Shown here: in pieces, positions 9,904-22,846 of the stretch
Position numbering within the stretch: the first letter of the stretch is position 1
Layout: each line of letters starts with the position of its first letter
Assembly: GCA_022813625.1 (NCBI GenBank)
Contig: JAKLMB010000002.1
Span: 62,001 to 126,000 of the forward strand
Length of the DNA stretch: 64,000 nucleotides
Source of the DNA: Aaosphaeria pasadenensis
Taxonomy: Eukaryota > Ascomycota > Dothideomycetes > Pleosporales
Direction: 5' to 3'
Made by a program: the position numbers and the translations under genes
The notes under the pieces: model-generated
What the model was told of the DNA's origin: nothing
What the model saw: the letters and a program-made list of their open reading frames with translations, nothing else
Databases searched by the model: none

Positions 9904-10683
9904 CTACTCCTTAATCCTGCCATCTTGCACCATCTCTCTAATCGTCTTGATACTGCTCTCCACCGCCGTCTTCGCCAACTAAACATCCCAAAATCAGCAT
10001 CAACTTCGCTACCAAAAGAGAAAGGCCGCGTACAAAGGAAAAGGGGAAAGAGAAAGAACTCACAGCCAGTAATCTCTTCCGCTCCTTCGCCTCCGCCTCA
10101 CCAGCCCCCACATTGGGAAGGCGGTACTCAAAAACATACGTCATGTGAAGGTCGTCCGGCTCGCCAGATGGACCGTCGGAAACGATGTTGCGGATCTGAG
10201 TTCCATCTTGCTGCTCGAAACATACCTATTGCACACCACGGTTAGCAAAAGGGGAATTGGCCCCGATTATTGTGTATAAGAGAGGAAAGGAATGGCGACG
10301 TACCCAGCTGGGTTCATAGCTTGTGACTATCTCGATGAACTCTCCTCCCGGGCTTGGTCCGCCGAGCTGGAATTGGACTTTGCGTTTCACGATGCCATCT
10401 TGGTCGGAGAGGACTTCGCATCCCTTGATAACGGGGACGAATTCCTTTTTTCCTCACACACTTGGTTAGCCCTTTTGGTCCTTGTTATGGAAACTTCACC
10501 TTCCAAGCTGCTTTTGGGAGTGGAGGTAGATGATTGATAGGCTGTGTGCCTAGGGAGGGAGGTACGAACCTGTGCGAAGCGGATTTTCCGCTGGAGACCA
10601 GCCCAAATCTGGGGGTATGTGAGGACTGGAGTGGCGCCCTCTGGGTTGATGCGGGCGGTATAGGCGAGGTTAATGTTGACCAT
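9904..10683 (-). CDS. DUF1857 family protein (SRPBCC/Bet v1-like fold)
   Basis: Four exons (10683-10570, 10444-10304, 10225-10064, 9978-9904), all joined in phase 0, give 163 aa. The start MVNINLAYTARINPEGATPV and the segments LTYPQIWAGLQRKIRFAQ, EFVPVIKGCEVL, IRNIVSDGPSGEPDDLHMTY and the tail KTAVESSIKTIREMVQDG match the DUF1857 family layout in length and order. Donors are GTTCGT, GTACGT and GTGAGT. The first intron has a GGGCTAACC branch site and an AAAAAAG acceptor. DUF1857 proteins are predicted START/SRPBCC-type hydrophobic ligand-binding domains in fungi and bacteria; no reaction is established. There is no signal peptide. The gene stands alone and is convergent with the damaged gene to its left. 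Confidence 0.88.
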
Positions 10684-11545
10684 TGTGTTGAGGATTGGTT
10701 TAATGCGAGATGGTGGAGAATTTATTCTTTCTAGAGGTTGTTTATCGTTGGGATGTTTTGTTCTTATGATGATTCGGAAAGGACGTAAATGGAATGTAGT
10801 TCTAGGGTCGTGTTTGGTTGGAAGGCTAGAGGAGAAGTGATGTTTTGTATTGCCACAAGTATGTGCTGGGTACCAAGGTATTTATTTATCTTTGATCTTG
10901 AATGTTAGGCGCTAGTTGTCACGCTGCATGCACATCAATTCCGTCGTGTCTCGTCCATTTGCCTTCCAATCCTGCAGGTGTATTTGCTTTACTTGATAGT
11001 TAATTCTTTGGCGGCTACGATGCACTCACTGCAAGTAGGAACCTATGAGGCAAGCCAACGGGCCGCTTCCCCACCAATGCCGATACAGCGAGATTGATTA
11101 TTCAGTCGCTCCCGTTTGCCAAGCGATTTGTCCGAAGATGCGATTGTCCGAATACCGAGCAATTCAGCGTAAGCAAAACTCGCTTCCACCCATGTATGTA
11201 CTCGTGCGGGAAGTGCATACACGGCTGAAGTTTATGGTTTCGTCATTGCTGGTTATGGCCCTGTGAGAGGCTCTTGTTTCTATTATTACGCAGTAACTCT
11301 GTCCATGCTGCTAATGCTGCTATGCCGGATACAGTTCGCTCCATATAGGACATTTGCCATTTTAGACATGTTGTCACTTTAATGAAAGCAAAGCAAGTAT
11401 AAGTGAGTAGGAGGCCCGTAAATGTTGAGATTGAATGCATCCCAAGTCTATGAAAGGTAACTTTTGAAGACAGTGTTTATATTATTGGGTGTTCTATTTT
11501 ATCATGAGTCTTGATCGCCTTCAACTGTTGCACATCTGGTACTGT
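10684..11545. other. Intergenic, upstream of DUF1857 gene and 3' of OTC gene
   Basis: No supportable gene in this 0.86 kb; the open frames at 11045-11266 and 11489-11737 lack any family signature. It holds the DUF1857 promoter. Confidence 0.45.
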
Positions 11546-12779
11546 TCATGCATCCTTGGTGATGTGACCCTTGTTGATCACGAATGCTTCGAGTGCAGCT
11601 ATACAAAGATTAGTATTTGTCAATCTCTATATAAACATGGTAACTCACAAATGGCAGTCCACAGCCTGTTTTCAGCTTCGGGGTACACAAGCGACCTAGG
11701 CCCGTGGAAGACCTCATCGCTGACTTCCTCAGGATGACGAGGCAAGCAATGCATGAACTTCCAGTCGTCCTTTGCGCCACCGCGCTTAGCAAGCTCAGAC
11801 GTGATCTGGAACCCCTCGAATGCCTTAAGACGTTTGGCAGTTTCCTCTTCTTGACCCATGGAGACCCAAGTGTCTGTGACGAGGATATCCGCGTTCTTGA
11901 CAGCTTCTTCGGGCACGTTCGTCTCCAACAGGGAACCGGCCTTAGGCGCCGTGGCAGCTGCTTGGTCAATAACTCCACGAATCTCCTCGGGAATCTCGTA
12001 TCCCTTGGGCGTTGCGACGGCGACATCTACACCCAACTTCGCGGCACCAATGGCAAGGTCAAACAAAACATTGTTGGCATCACCAACCCAAGCGATCTTG
12101 AGGCCCTCTAGTCCAAGCGATCCTGCTGAGTTCGAGGGGTATGTTTCGGCAATCGTGAGGAAGTCGGCGAGGGTCTGAAGGGGATGATAGAGATCGGAGA
12201 GGGCATTGATGACAGGAGCAGAGGAGTACTTTGCTAGGTCTGCGACGTCCGAATGCGGGCCCACTCGAGCTATGAGGGCTGCAGTCATACTTGACGCGAC
12301 AACGGCGGTGTCGTATAATGACTCATTGACCTAACTGGTGGTGAGTAGACGAGACTCAATTACTAGAGCGAACTGGATGTGATAAAACACATCATGGATT
12401 GTACGGGCATACATACTCCCAATTGAATGTCATCTTTGCTCAAGAAAATAGGATGGCCTCCCAGCGCAACGACAGCACCCTCAGCAGACAACCTAGTGCG
12501 AGTGCTTCGTTTGCTGAAGGTCATGGCGACTGTCTTTCCAGCCAATCCACTTCGGAGGGACAAAGGCACTTGACCCGTAGGTTTGATAACTGACTTATGG
12601 TGGTGCGCATTACGGATGAGCGTGGTGAGTTCTGAGGGAGTAAGGTCTGCTGTCGAAAGCAAATGTCGAGGAGCAAATGGTGATGTGGGTGGAGCAGCGG
12701 GGGACGACGTGGAGACGGAACGCAATTGAGCACGAGGCAAGCTTCGAAAAGCTGTAGTAATTGGTCGTGTAGACGCCAT
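11546..12779 (-). CDS. ARG3: Ornithine carbamoyltransferase, mitochondrial precursor
   Basis: Three exons (12779-12417, 12330-11649, 11598-11546) give 365 aa. The first 35-40 residues (MASTRPITTAFRSLPRAQLR, Ser/Arg-rich, no acids) form a mitochondrial targeting peptide. The carbamoyl-phosphate site STRTR is at 92-96, HPLQ at 170-173 and the ornithine-side HCLPRHPEEVSDEVF starts at 315. The enzyme makes citrulline from carbamoyl phosphate and ornithine in arginine biosynthesis, in the matrix in most filamentous fungi. Introns begin GTATGT and GTGAGT. The last exon (17 codons, ALEAFVINKGHITKDA) supplies the C-terminal helix, and reading through the second intron would lose it. The gene is arg-12 in Neurospora. 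Key residues look intact. Confidence 0.96.
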
Positions 12780-13706
12780 TGGGGATTGCAAAGGTTGAGC
12801 GATCAGCAATTGAGAAGAAAATTTGGTGTTTTGTTTTGTGCTGAAGAATAGAAGACAAGAGAGATAAAGAAACGATGTGATGCGTCACGAAAATGATAAT
12901 AAAATCTGGGGTTCGGTGCACGGTCCACTCTGACAGATATTGGTATGTGATTAGGCCCTGACTCCCTGAGCTGCTCCATCCCAACTCTGACCAGAGTAGT
13001 CTACTCTGGAGTTAGATACTTGTTACCTCGTAGTCTCAGGTATAGAAATATCTTCTACACCTGAAGTAGCTAAGCAAGAATGTACTGTAGCCAGTTGACA
13101 GTCTTGAGGTCCCGCAAAGCGTACATGCATAATGCACATGTTGTAGGCATACACAATAACAGGTACCGAGTGAGAATACTACTAGCAAGGGTCAGCCCGA
13201 CCTGCCTTCTGTACGAACAAGTGTGGAGAACACATGAACGGACTTGGGAGCCTAGATTGATAAACTCATTCCTTTTTCTTTACTCTAAAAGTCTAGCTGG
13301 GTAGTTACACCGTCCGAGTCGTGTTGTAGTTGAGTTCATTATTCCATTCCAAGATAAGACGAGGAGAACGAGGGAGGAAGGTCACTGTCAGTCATCCTTG
13401 GCGCAACCAATCATGCTCATCCCAACCCCCAGTCCAGGTACCAGGATCTCCGCCGCATTCATGCCATGGCATGGCTCTCGTCTTGATGACGACCTCGATA
13501 CAAACCTACACACCTACACCTACATCTACACATACTACCTACATCTACCTTCAACTTCTTAATACGCAAGCCCTTCCATCGCACCTCTGCGCTCGCCTAC
13601 GCAACCTAAACTCGGTGATTCGACACATTACTACGACTCGTTGATGACTGCGACAGCCTAGAGGCCTGTCGTCCTCCCGGCACAGATCATTCGCCCCTCC
13701 GCAGCC
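12780..13706. promoter_or_regulatory. Divergent promoter region OTC / Tag1-like gene, with old MITE copy
   Basis: A 927-bp spacer between two divergent genes. Its centre contains the degraded MITE copy at about 13015-13213. The right part (about 13480-13550) is a C/T/A-rich leader. No gene is seen. Confidence 0.5.
13015..13213 (+). mobile_element. Degraded MITE copy A
   Basis: Shares with copies B and C the internal block ACTGTAGCCAGT plus GACAGTCTT (13084-13112), the block TTGTAGGCATA (near 13140) and AATACTACTAGC near 13180. It ends with CAGCCCGACCTGCC then TTCTGTAC, a worn right terminus. The left inverted terminus is not recognisable, so the left boundary is approximate. It lies in the promoter interval between ARG3 and the Tag1-like gene. 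Confidence 0.6.
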
Positions 13707-16559
13707 ATGGCCACCTCCGACGGACAGTTCGCCTCGTCCAACACCCCCAGCTCGCGTCCAGCCTCGCAAAAGTCGGGTCGCTCCTCGCGCTCCTCACGAT
13801 CGCATCCGTCAAGTCGGACCACAGAGCAGACACCTCTGCTTGCGAATGAACACAGATCCCATGAAGATGAGCATATAGACGAAGAGGAAAGAACCGAAAC
13901 CCCCGCAACAGCATCGCTTCTCCAGTCCTTGATTGGTACCACAAAGGAAGGGAAATTCCCATCATGGAAGAAGCGATGGCCCAGCATTGTCGCTCTTGTT
14001 CTTCTATGCATTGCTGTCATTCTTATCATGCTAGGCTTCTTGGCCACCGAGGGAGTAGAGGAGTACGCCATGCAGGCCGCCGACTTCAAGCCTACGAAGC
14101 TCTCCCTCGGCTCATTGACCCATACTGGTGCCAAGATCCACGTTGAGGGGGATTTCAGAATGGATGCTTCCAAGGTCGAGAAGAGCAGTGTGCGCAATCT
14201 AGGACGCTTCGGAACGTGGATCGCGCATGAGGTTGAGAGTGGACCTACAGATGTCGACGTCTACCTGCCGGAATACGGCAACGTGCTTCTCGGAACGGCT
14301 AGAATACCTGGAATCAAAGTCAATGTTCGCAATGGGAAAACCACCCACGTTTCTTTCGATGCCGACGTAGAACCAGGCTCACTTGAGGGAATCCGCAATA
14401 TTGCCAACGACTGGATCGATGGCAGATTGGGCCAGATCAGAGTCAAAGGCAAAGCTGAGGTGCCTTTGAAGTCTGGATTGATTCGCCTCGGCAAACAGAC
14501 GATTGAGAAATTCATGATCTTCCAAGGTTAGCAACCCTCTCTACATTGACACGGTGTTTCCCCACTAATACATACGTAGGAAATGACGTTCCTTCGCTGC
14601 CTGCATACAACATCTCTAAGATTAACATTCACGAGGCTAAAGATGGCAACAAGGGCATGGGTGCAGATGCTGAAATCGATATTACCAATCAGTTCCCACT
14701 GCAGCTAACGCTTCCACCGGTAGCTGTAGATGTACTCGTTGATGGTTGCCAGCCGTCAGACAAGCACATAATGGTTGGCACTGCCGAAACTCCGCGTCTA
14801 GATGTCGAACCGCATACCGATCTTCACGTTAATGTCACAGGAAACATTGAGGAACTACCCGATTCTCTGACTGCCATCTGTCCTGATTCCGCAAAGTCAC
14901 CACTCGACTCTCTCCTGGGGGATTACATGCACGGCGATGCCGCCACAGTGTACATCAATTGTTGCAAGTTTCCTGATCCAGACACTCCTAGTTGGGCCCG
15001 AGATTTGCTTAAAGACATTACGGTTCCCGTACCCTTTGCTGGAAAAGACATGGGCAACCTGATTAAGAATTTCTCCCTTGCCGATGTGCACTTTTCTTTG
15101 CCCGACATGTTCGCCGACCCTGATTCTCCGGAAGCATCGCCTAAAATCTCTGCTGTCATCAAGGTAGACATCAATTTGCCCAAGGAGATGAACTTCCCCC
15201 TGGATGTCGATGGTGTCAAAGCTGATGCTGATATCTACTATCACAACAAGAAGTTCGGGAAGCTGAATCTAAAGAAATGGCAGAAAGCTAACTCGACCAT
15301 GATTGACGCAAATGGTGATGAGTCAGCTTCACTGCTTGTAGAGGCCCAAATCAAAGACGCTCCTATTGATGTTCTCGACTATGACGTGTTTAGCGAGATC
15401 ATTCAATCACTACTAGGCGGGAGCAAACCGGTCATGCTAGATATCAAGGCGGCAGTGAGCGTCAAGGTAGACACTCCAATGGGCAGCTTCGCTGTACGAG
15501 AGATTCCTGCAGAAGGAGTCGTCCCCGTCAAACGTTCGTGACCTAGTTCGTGATCCTTTTTCTTAGCCGGCCGTTTGGCAGTAGACTGACAATTATTGTG
15601 CAGCTATCGGACACGGTAATGGCGATGGCGATGGCGACAAAGCGGGCTTCAATAAGAGTGCTCTAAATCTGCAGATGGGGAACCTTTCCATCATCGACAC
15701 TACGCGCACATCAATCACCATAGGAGCAATGGCCAATTTGACGAACCCGACTAATTACTCCGCTACTGTTCCATACGTTAATATCAACATTCTCGTCAAT
15801 GACACTATTGTCGGACAAGCTGTTGGGGAGAACATCTCCGTTCATCCGGGTAACAATACTAACATCGCTGTCAAAATTGTTTGGGATCCATTCACGCACA
15901 GCGGAGATAAGGGCAAAGCCATTGGGGCTGAATTTTTATCTCAATACGTGTCTGGTAATTTATCTTCCCAACACTCTATGTGAAGCTATCCCAGGCTGAC
16001 GTTTATCCCAGGGTTCAATACATCACTTACGCTCCAGACCCACAATGGCACCATACCTGCCCAACCGGGTATTGGCTTCGTTCTTTCCAGTCTGCCAATA
16101 ACCTTCCCAACACCTCGTCTCAACACCCCAAAGAAGCCAAACGACGGCGACGGCGATAACGATCCAGACAATGATCCGCCTTCAGAAGACGGCAAAACGC
16201 ATTTTATCCGCGGCGCAACAATGCATATCATATCCAGCACTGCAATATTCACACTCTCCTCACCATTCTCCTCAACAACCCTCTTCATAACCAGTCTGAA
16301 CGCAACGTCCTACTACGACGGCCACCCATCCGGCAAGATCTTGTACGACCTTCCCTTCGCCGTACCCCCAGGCCTCTCTGACACTCCACGCTTGCCCGTG
16401 GATTGGAGTATTGGTAGTATAGGATACGAAGCGATCAAGAAGGCGCTGGGTGGTACTCTGCAGCTCAGCGCGATCGCAGACGTAGGCATCCGGATCGGGC
16501 AGTGGAGAGAGCAGATTTGGTATAAGGGTGGCAAGATCGGTGCGCATGTTCGATTGTAA
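13707..16559 (+). CDS. Vacuolar membrane protein, Tag1-like (LEA-2/DUF3712 type)
   Basis: Four exons (13707-14526, 14580-15533, 15604-15954, 16012-16559) give 890 aa. The N-terminus is Ser/Arg-rich and cytosolic, with an acidic dileucine sorting signal TEQTPLL at 39-45, followed by one TM segment at about 91-113 (SIVALVLLCIAVILIMLGFL). The remaining roughly 775 residues are a large lumenal region of beta-rich repeats (for example AEIDITNQFPLQLTLPPVAV) with many N-glycosylation sites such as NATS and NISV. The layout matches fungal proteins often annotated as pre-rRNA processing protein and yeast Tag1 (YLR173W), a vacuolar protein implicated in terminating autophagy. The dileucine motif supports AP-3 delivery to the vacuole. 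The Tag1 link is from memory of the architecture, not an alignment. The introns are 53-70 nt. Confidence 0.8.
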
Positions 16560-17681
16560 AAGACGAAGCGTACCTCATTTTGGGCTCCACTCTCGGCTTC
16601 CTACATTAGCGAATATAAACGCATCCTAGGATAGGTTACGTCTTTGTGTGTACAAATAGGGATGGCAGACATACCGTACCATATATGCCATTTTGCGGGG
16701 AGTTTTGTTTTTGATATGTGTATTGGTTCTATCCGGGTAGATTACTTTTTGGCAAGCGGCGCTCATGGCGTATCTTATTTTAATGGACTGGTGTACGTTG
16801 TACTTCCTCAAAATCATACCTTTTGAAGTCCTTTTTTCTAGAGATCAAGAAAAGAACAGGATGGACTTTGCTGTCGCGAAGATAGCGAACCCTGCTTCTC
16901 CCTCCCTTTCCTGATACATCCGTTCACTATGGTTCCCGTACAGGACATGCGATCGGCTAATCCGGGAAAATGTGGAACATACTGGTCAACGGTCTACGGT
17001 ATCACTATGCCCATGGTACTTTGAAGCGCCCTTTCCCCTTGATTAGATTGCACAAGGCTCAGTCCTATAGAAAGAGGTATGAATCAAGTATCGGTTGATG
17101 GAGGTATAAACAGAACTCAAGTCACGGACTCATGGATGAAACAGGACTTGTAAACGCGATACTAATCTAAATTGAGCTTGGCACACGATGAATGCACTCG
17201 CACTGTACCGTGGCCTTGGTACTGTACTTCCAACGGTAAAACTGTTGCGGCGTAGGCGTAGTGAGTTGGGAGCTAGAACCTGTAGCGTTGAACTGATAAT
17301 GGAATGGTCACAACGGCTTTCCGTATCGCCCTCTCGGCATTCTGGGGCAAGCAAATCCTTAAAAGCTCGTAGAAGGGTCGTATCAATTGGACGATGTTTC
17401 CGAATTGGGGTGCAGTACATGTCTCGCCAGCGTGACACGTTTGAAGATATACGAGTACCGAATCGGTCTTTCAGGCTGTTGTTCTTGTTCTTGGGTTCTT
17501 CGGCCGCAGGTCCCGGTACGGGGCTGTTTGAAGTCGAGACTTGATTAGTCCCAAATGGGATTAGCGGACGGACCCACCAGTGCAGAAGGGCCCCTTGCGC
17601 TTGCTATCTTGACTCGCTCGCCCGCCCACGCCACGCCATTAACCAACGATTACCCATACCCATACCCATACCCATAGCACA
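16560..17681. other. Intergenic and SOG2 leader
   Basis: No gene is supported in this 1.1 kb. Directly before the upstream ORF there is a short tandem array of CCCATA units (about 17653-17676). Open frames at 16626-17544 show no family content. Confidence 0.45.
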
Positions 17682-17795
17682 ATGAACGCCGGACAGGCTG
17701 TCTTCTCTTCAGCAGTCGCAGCAACAGCAGTAGCAGCAACGGCAACGGCAGCCTCGTCACCCTCGACCGCTTCGAAAGCCTCGCCATCCACATGA
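17682..17795 (+). promoter_or_regulatory. Upstream ORF overlapping the SOG2 start (ATGA)
   Basis: ATG 17682 opens a 37-codon frame (MNAGQAVFSSAVAATAVAAT then Ser/Ala-rich) whose TGA at 17793-17795 overlaps the main ATG at 17792 as ATGA. Such stop-start overlap is compatible with reinitiation control. Alternatively the ATG at 17682 is the true start and a small intron joins it to the main frame; I could not find a convincing splice pair. Confidence 0.5.
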
Positions 17796-20700
17796 GCACG
17801 CTCATCATGAGCAACGACTCTACAAATCCCGTCTCCGACGAACAGGTGCTCGCCCTTGCGAAAGCTGCCATCTCCCAGTCTCGCGACGACATCAACCAGA
17901 GAGCCGTGGCCGACACGGGACCCCCGCGAGAACTGCAACAGCAGCAACCCGGTATAACGATCGATCTTGGTCATAACGGCATCACTCACCTCCCAGACGA
18001 GGTCATTGACGTTATCAGAGCTGAAATAGAAAGGTAGGCTCAACCTCGTTCTGCCGTGCTTATGACATCTGGGAAAGGTGGCATAGGCAACTTTACCTGC
18101 TCCGCCATTTGCTAAACTTCGCAGACTTGCCCTCTCCCACAACCTTCTATCGACACTTCCTCTACGCCTTATAGAATGCAAGCGCCTCCGATATTTAAAT
18201 GTGCGCTACAACGCCATGCGCGAGATCCCCGATGCCGTTCGTCCGACCCATTCCCGCAAAACTATTGACGGAGCGTTGTGAAGCTGATACAGAAGCAGAT
18301 TCTCGGATTGACATCGCTCGAGATTCTTGACGTCAGCAGAAACAAGATTACGGTCATACCCCCACGGATCGCTAATCTGACTTCCCTGAAAGTTCTAGCT
18401 ATCGCAAAGAACAAAATCGAGAAGCTCCCAGTCTGCCTCGGTGATATCAACAGCCTGCAGGTCCTCAAGCTTGATGGCAACCCACTAGTATTTCCTCCAC
18501 CAGACGTCTGCACGATCAAGGATAATGCACCCTCCCCAGCCAACGAGAATGAGCGGGATGTGGTTATTGCGACCCAAGTGAAGAAATTCATGCGGCTTCA
18601 TGCGACGAAGGAGAAACAGAGGGTTGAGATTGAGAAATTGCGGGTGGAATCATCCGGGGATGAGAGGTTGGTCACTCGGAAGCTTTCTTAGTTGGTAGGC
18701 CGCATACTAATACCTAAGCAGCTGGACCGAAAGTAATCCTGAGACCCCCCGCCCCTCGAGACGTATCAATGGAGGTAGATTTCCTGTCAAACCTAGTGTT
18801 GGGAGTGTTGAAGGCTTTAACGAAAATCGACCCGACTCTCCAAATCTCATGCCGCCTCCGATACCTACAAGGTCACACTACCGCATGCCATCGCAGCAGA
18901 GTAACGGTGGATTTTCTCGAAAACCTGAGCTTACCCCTCTTATATTGACGAACGGTACCAATGAGAGAAATCGAAGCCAGAGCGATGGCGCAGGCTCTGC
19001 AACCCATCGACAGAAGCGCATGGGTATCTATACCAATAAGAATTCGGAGTTGGGCTCTGTGGACGAACTGAAAAGAACAAGCCATTTTCGAGGTTTCAGC
19101 CAAGGTTTTGTGGTACCGGGTAGTAATATGGGCAATGGTATATCAGGTCCGGCCACTGCTATAGGGTATGGAGATATGGCAACGATGCGGTCTATGGCAA
19201 ATCGTCCTCTGTCCGATGTCCATGAACACAGACGAGGCTCCAGGGCTCCTGATGTCGTCGTGGAAGCCGCCAAAAACTTCCTATACGCAATATCGCAAAT
19301 GCACGACACCATCTCAGTCATGATGCGCTCCATAAAGAGAGCCGATCGTTCCAAGGAAGGGATACGACGAAGAGACGACTTCAACCGTCGGTTTTCTACA
19401 ACTTATCTGCATGTGCGTGCTTTGAGCGAACTCTTGCAACGTTTCGACACTCTGGCCGAGGAAGATGAAGAGGATGCTCACAACATATCTCAACACGTAT
19501 ACGATTACACGCTGAAATGTCTCGACCTCTTCATGTCAGTCATGCTTTCGATCGCGGAATGTCGAAGTGATATCACGCAGCATGCAGAACCTCGATTCCT
19601 CCGTACGTTCCTCTTCCTCCAACAGAGCAGTTTGATCGAAATGAGGAATGCTTGCCAAATTCTTGGGGCACAGTTCAGGGAGACAGCAGTGATGCCTCGA
19701 AGACCCAATCGCAGTGATGCCATGGCCACAATCCGTGCTCGCCCACAGAAACCTCGAAAATACCAAGCTTCGCCGCCTCAGAGAGGTGGTCACTACAATA
19801 TGCCGCCACCTGTAGTCCTCCACAGTAACGATAGCAGCCGCACCAACACCTTGACAAGCATCACTGCAGCGACACCGCGGTCGGGCGAATCATTCTCTAC
19901 TTTAGCCACCATCACGCGGACGAACACGCTGACTAGCAGCTTCGATGAAGCTGAAGAAGACGCACAATTCGAAAGAGTGTATAGCAAGCTCCGCAACGCA
20001 TGTGATACCTGCCGAAACCACATACCTCAGATATCAAGGCTGTTGAAAGGCAACTTCGAGCTTTTGCGAAGAGAGCTAGATTCGGACGATCCCAAGATCA
20101 AGGTCCTTGCTGGTCTAATTGAGAAGAGTAATATGGTTCAGGAGGCAACGAGTCCACTAGCACAGGCTCTTTCACAGATGCAGCTTAAGGACAGGTATAC
20201 TAGGAGTCAGCCTGTTCTCTGGCAGCAGTGCATGAACTTCATCAAGGTTCGTTTCACAAGCGCATTTTGTTTCACAACAATGGCAGTGACACTAACACTT
20301 AATAGGCATGGGGTGAACTTGCATCAGCCAGCACCGGGGACGGTCGCAATATGGGACTCTTGAGCCCTGAAGTAAAACAACTCATGAAGCCACTGCACAG
20401 GACAGTCAAAGAAGCCAGTCTTGCGATCAACGATTCGCCCTGGTCACATCTCACATCCAACAATACGGGATTGATGGGCCCACCATCTCTGTCGTCTTTC
20501 ACCTCTCGCACTCAACCCCCCAAGTTCCTCAATAAAAATCTAATGGTAGCAAATGGCGGTTCTACTGTACCTAATCCGATCAACACGTCTATCACCTCTA
20601 TCGCGTCGGCGTATTCCCAACATTACCCGACGCCCAGCCTCACAGCCAATTCCACATCCGGGGGCTTCGCTACTCCAGTTCCTGCAACGCCGTTGAGTGC

Positions 20701-20836
20701 AGCCCTAGGCGCCGCAGCGCAAGCTACGGTACCCAACACGCCAAATCATATGCCACCACCACCTACTCATAACAGTACCATCAACGTATTCGAGAGGGCC
20801 GACAGATTATTGAGCCAGACGGCGCGGCGGGCCTGA
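17792..20836 (+). CDS. SOG2: Sog2-like leucine-rich repeat protein of the RAM pathway
   Basis: Five exons (17792-18033, 18125-18236, 18299-18666, 18722-20246, 20306-20836) give 925 aa. Residues about 50-170 form leucine-rich repeats (ALSHNLLSTLPLRLIECKRL, LTSLEILDVSRNKITVIPPR, LTSLKVLAIAKNKIEKLP). Low-complexity linkers follow, then a helical SOG2 region (AKNFLYAISQMHDTISVMM, FNRRFSTTYLHVRALSELLQ) and a Pro/Ser-rich tail. Sog2 acts with Mor2/Tao3, Kic1 and Cbk1 kinases in the RAM/MOR network that controls polarised growth and septation. The second intron (GTTCGT to GAAGCAG) is chosen because it joins DA to ILGLTSLEIL, restoring the LRR. The third has a perfect ACTAATAC branch site. A uORF overlaps the start. 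Confidence 0.88.
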
Positions 20837-22846
20837 CTAGCCGTCCAGCCGGATATGAGGGTGGACGATAGACTGCTGGCAGACATCCCATACATTCCCA
20901 GATGAAGTATGCATGGATGAACCCCGCGAAGATTCATTGATCGCTCCAGCATCTTGACACTTGACCAAAACTCTCTATCTCATCAACCAACGTATCTGGC
21001 TACAACGTCATACACACTTCACAAAGCTTTTGCTCAAGTGCTTTTGATTTTTTTTGTTTGTTATATCTTTGTCTCTAGCGATGGCGTTTCTGTGGTGGGG
21101 ATATCGGACGCTTTCTTTTCCCCACAAGGCATATGCATAAAGAATGGTGTTGGTTTTTAATCGTGATTTTTTAAGGGAAAGGGAAAATGAACAAACTGTC
21201 CCGTGGGGAGCAATGCCTGACTCCACAGTTCTCGTCTGGGTTTGTGGTCTCCAGATTTTACATAACAAGGATTTGCGTAATGGGAAAGAGTGAGGAACGG
21301 GAAGCAACACAATGATCTCGCCTTTTCCCTTTGGATTTGGGCTCTGCAGTGAGAGAAACAGGGAGGAAGGTGGAAATTGAAGGGTTTCATACCATCTTGT
21401 ATAGATAATAGCCATGGCACATCATCTTCTTTCCAGGCTTTAGAAAGCGTCTGAGAATTATCTAGAGTAGGATCACTTCGCTAATATCTCGTAACTTGCG
21501 AGTAGTAAAACTGCTTTTTGTGACAAGCCAAATGCCCATCCACAACCCTTGAACCTACAGAGGTGACCTGGCATATCCGGCCCTAATAGCATTGATTAGC
21601 AACGAATTAGAACTAATGTTTTGGATGGATGGTATCTATCTAGCGGCGCTTTCAAAATATGCGCATCGGAGTTTAGTTTGCTCATGCAAATCCTCTTGAG
21701 CATTTTGATCCTTTGTAACGCACAGTTGCAATGTTTGTAATTGTGCAACCAAAATATTTTAACCAATTGACGGCACAACCGCGATTGCGTTTTTCGAAGT
21801 CTTTCAGTCTCGTGAAGGCTTACACAACATCGTCATCATCATCGCTCTCTTCTTTATGGTCGTGAGCCATTCGAATAGTGTTCCCGACCAGGAAAAATGC
21901 TTGATTATTCTACATGTATGTAGCTACTATGGAGCATTAAGCCAGTCATCTCAGTATCCTATCTCCATTTACGAATGACGAATCATTCTTGTAATGTATC
22001 ATGTTTAATGAAGCCGGTATGATTGGAGCAAAAAAGAGGAGTTTCTGGCATGTCAGTGATGGGGAGAAAGAAAATGTAAGAGAGACACTTGCTTGTAGAA
22101 AAGGTGTATGCTTGATAAGTAGTAATAACGATCAACATTACCTGTCTCGCTACCTCTCTTAACGTTCTACTAATGCTCAAATGGTTCAAAACATTCCTTC
22201 GCTGTGCTGTACTTGACTGATGATCCATTACGGCGATAGTGCCCCCATATGTCTATCTCCTTAACGACAGATGTATACATGAACTGCGCGTAGGCCATAT
22301 CCGCATCTAATAAAGTCTGTCGGAAATTGTTTGCTGCAGTTGGGGAATCATCCCATTGGATCGTCTCGGAAGTTTGGACACAGGTCAATATTTTTAGCAA
22401 AACCATCTTCTGGGTCGCATGATGCTCATATGTTACATGGACTGGGGGGAAGTTTCTCACCTATTCTAAGAGACCTTGTGCGCAAGAATATGGTCTACTG
22501 TATATATGTACGATAGTCGTTTCGGACAAAAAAGCAAATATGGTACATAGTCACAATGTTCGAGGCATGTTTGTTTCATTGCACGAATATGCGCTAGTCA
22601 ATAGATGGCGCCAACTTGGCTTACACCTGCCAACTGCAAGTGCCAACCAAAAATTCTTTCAAACTAGTGTGACCACTGTGTCATAAGCACCTAAGTAGGT
22701 AGTAATGAGTCCCTTAGCGTGCAATATTTTGATCACTAGAAGGCAGGAAGCCGACCGGTTTTGTATTCATTCCTTGTCTTCATTTTTGCATAACTACATA
22801 AGTTATCTTGTCCAAAAATTTTGTCAAAATCGAGATGAACATGCTC
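20837..22846. other. Intergenic, 2.0 kb, possible small relic at 22.0-22.5 kb
   Basis: No confident gene. On the minus strand at 22450-22190 the frame MVLLKILTCVQTSETIQW, NNFRQTLLDADMAYAQF, VVKEIDIWGHYRRNGSS looks coding-like, and TLREVARQ plus a GTAATG donor and a later KLLFFAPIIPASLNMIHY segment (about 22050-21975) could be further exons. The frames do not join cleanly and no family is recognised, so it is not called as a gene. Confidence 0.35.

Noticed and set aside
13658..14197. Minus-strand 179-codon frame opposite the Tag1-like gene
   Set aside because: Antisense shadow of exon 1, which has clear TM, sorting signal and splice continuity on the plus strand.
22170..22460. Minus-strand open frame with a coding look (EIDIWGHYRRNGSS)
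   Set aside because: No start context, the following frames do not join by clean splice sites, and no family is recognised; mentioned only under the intergenic entry.
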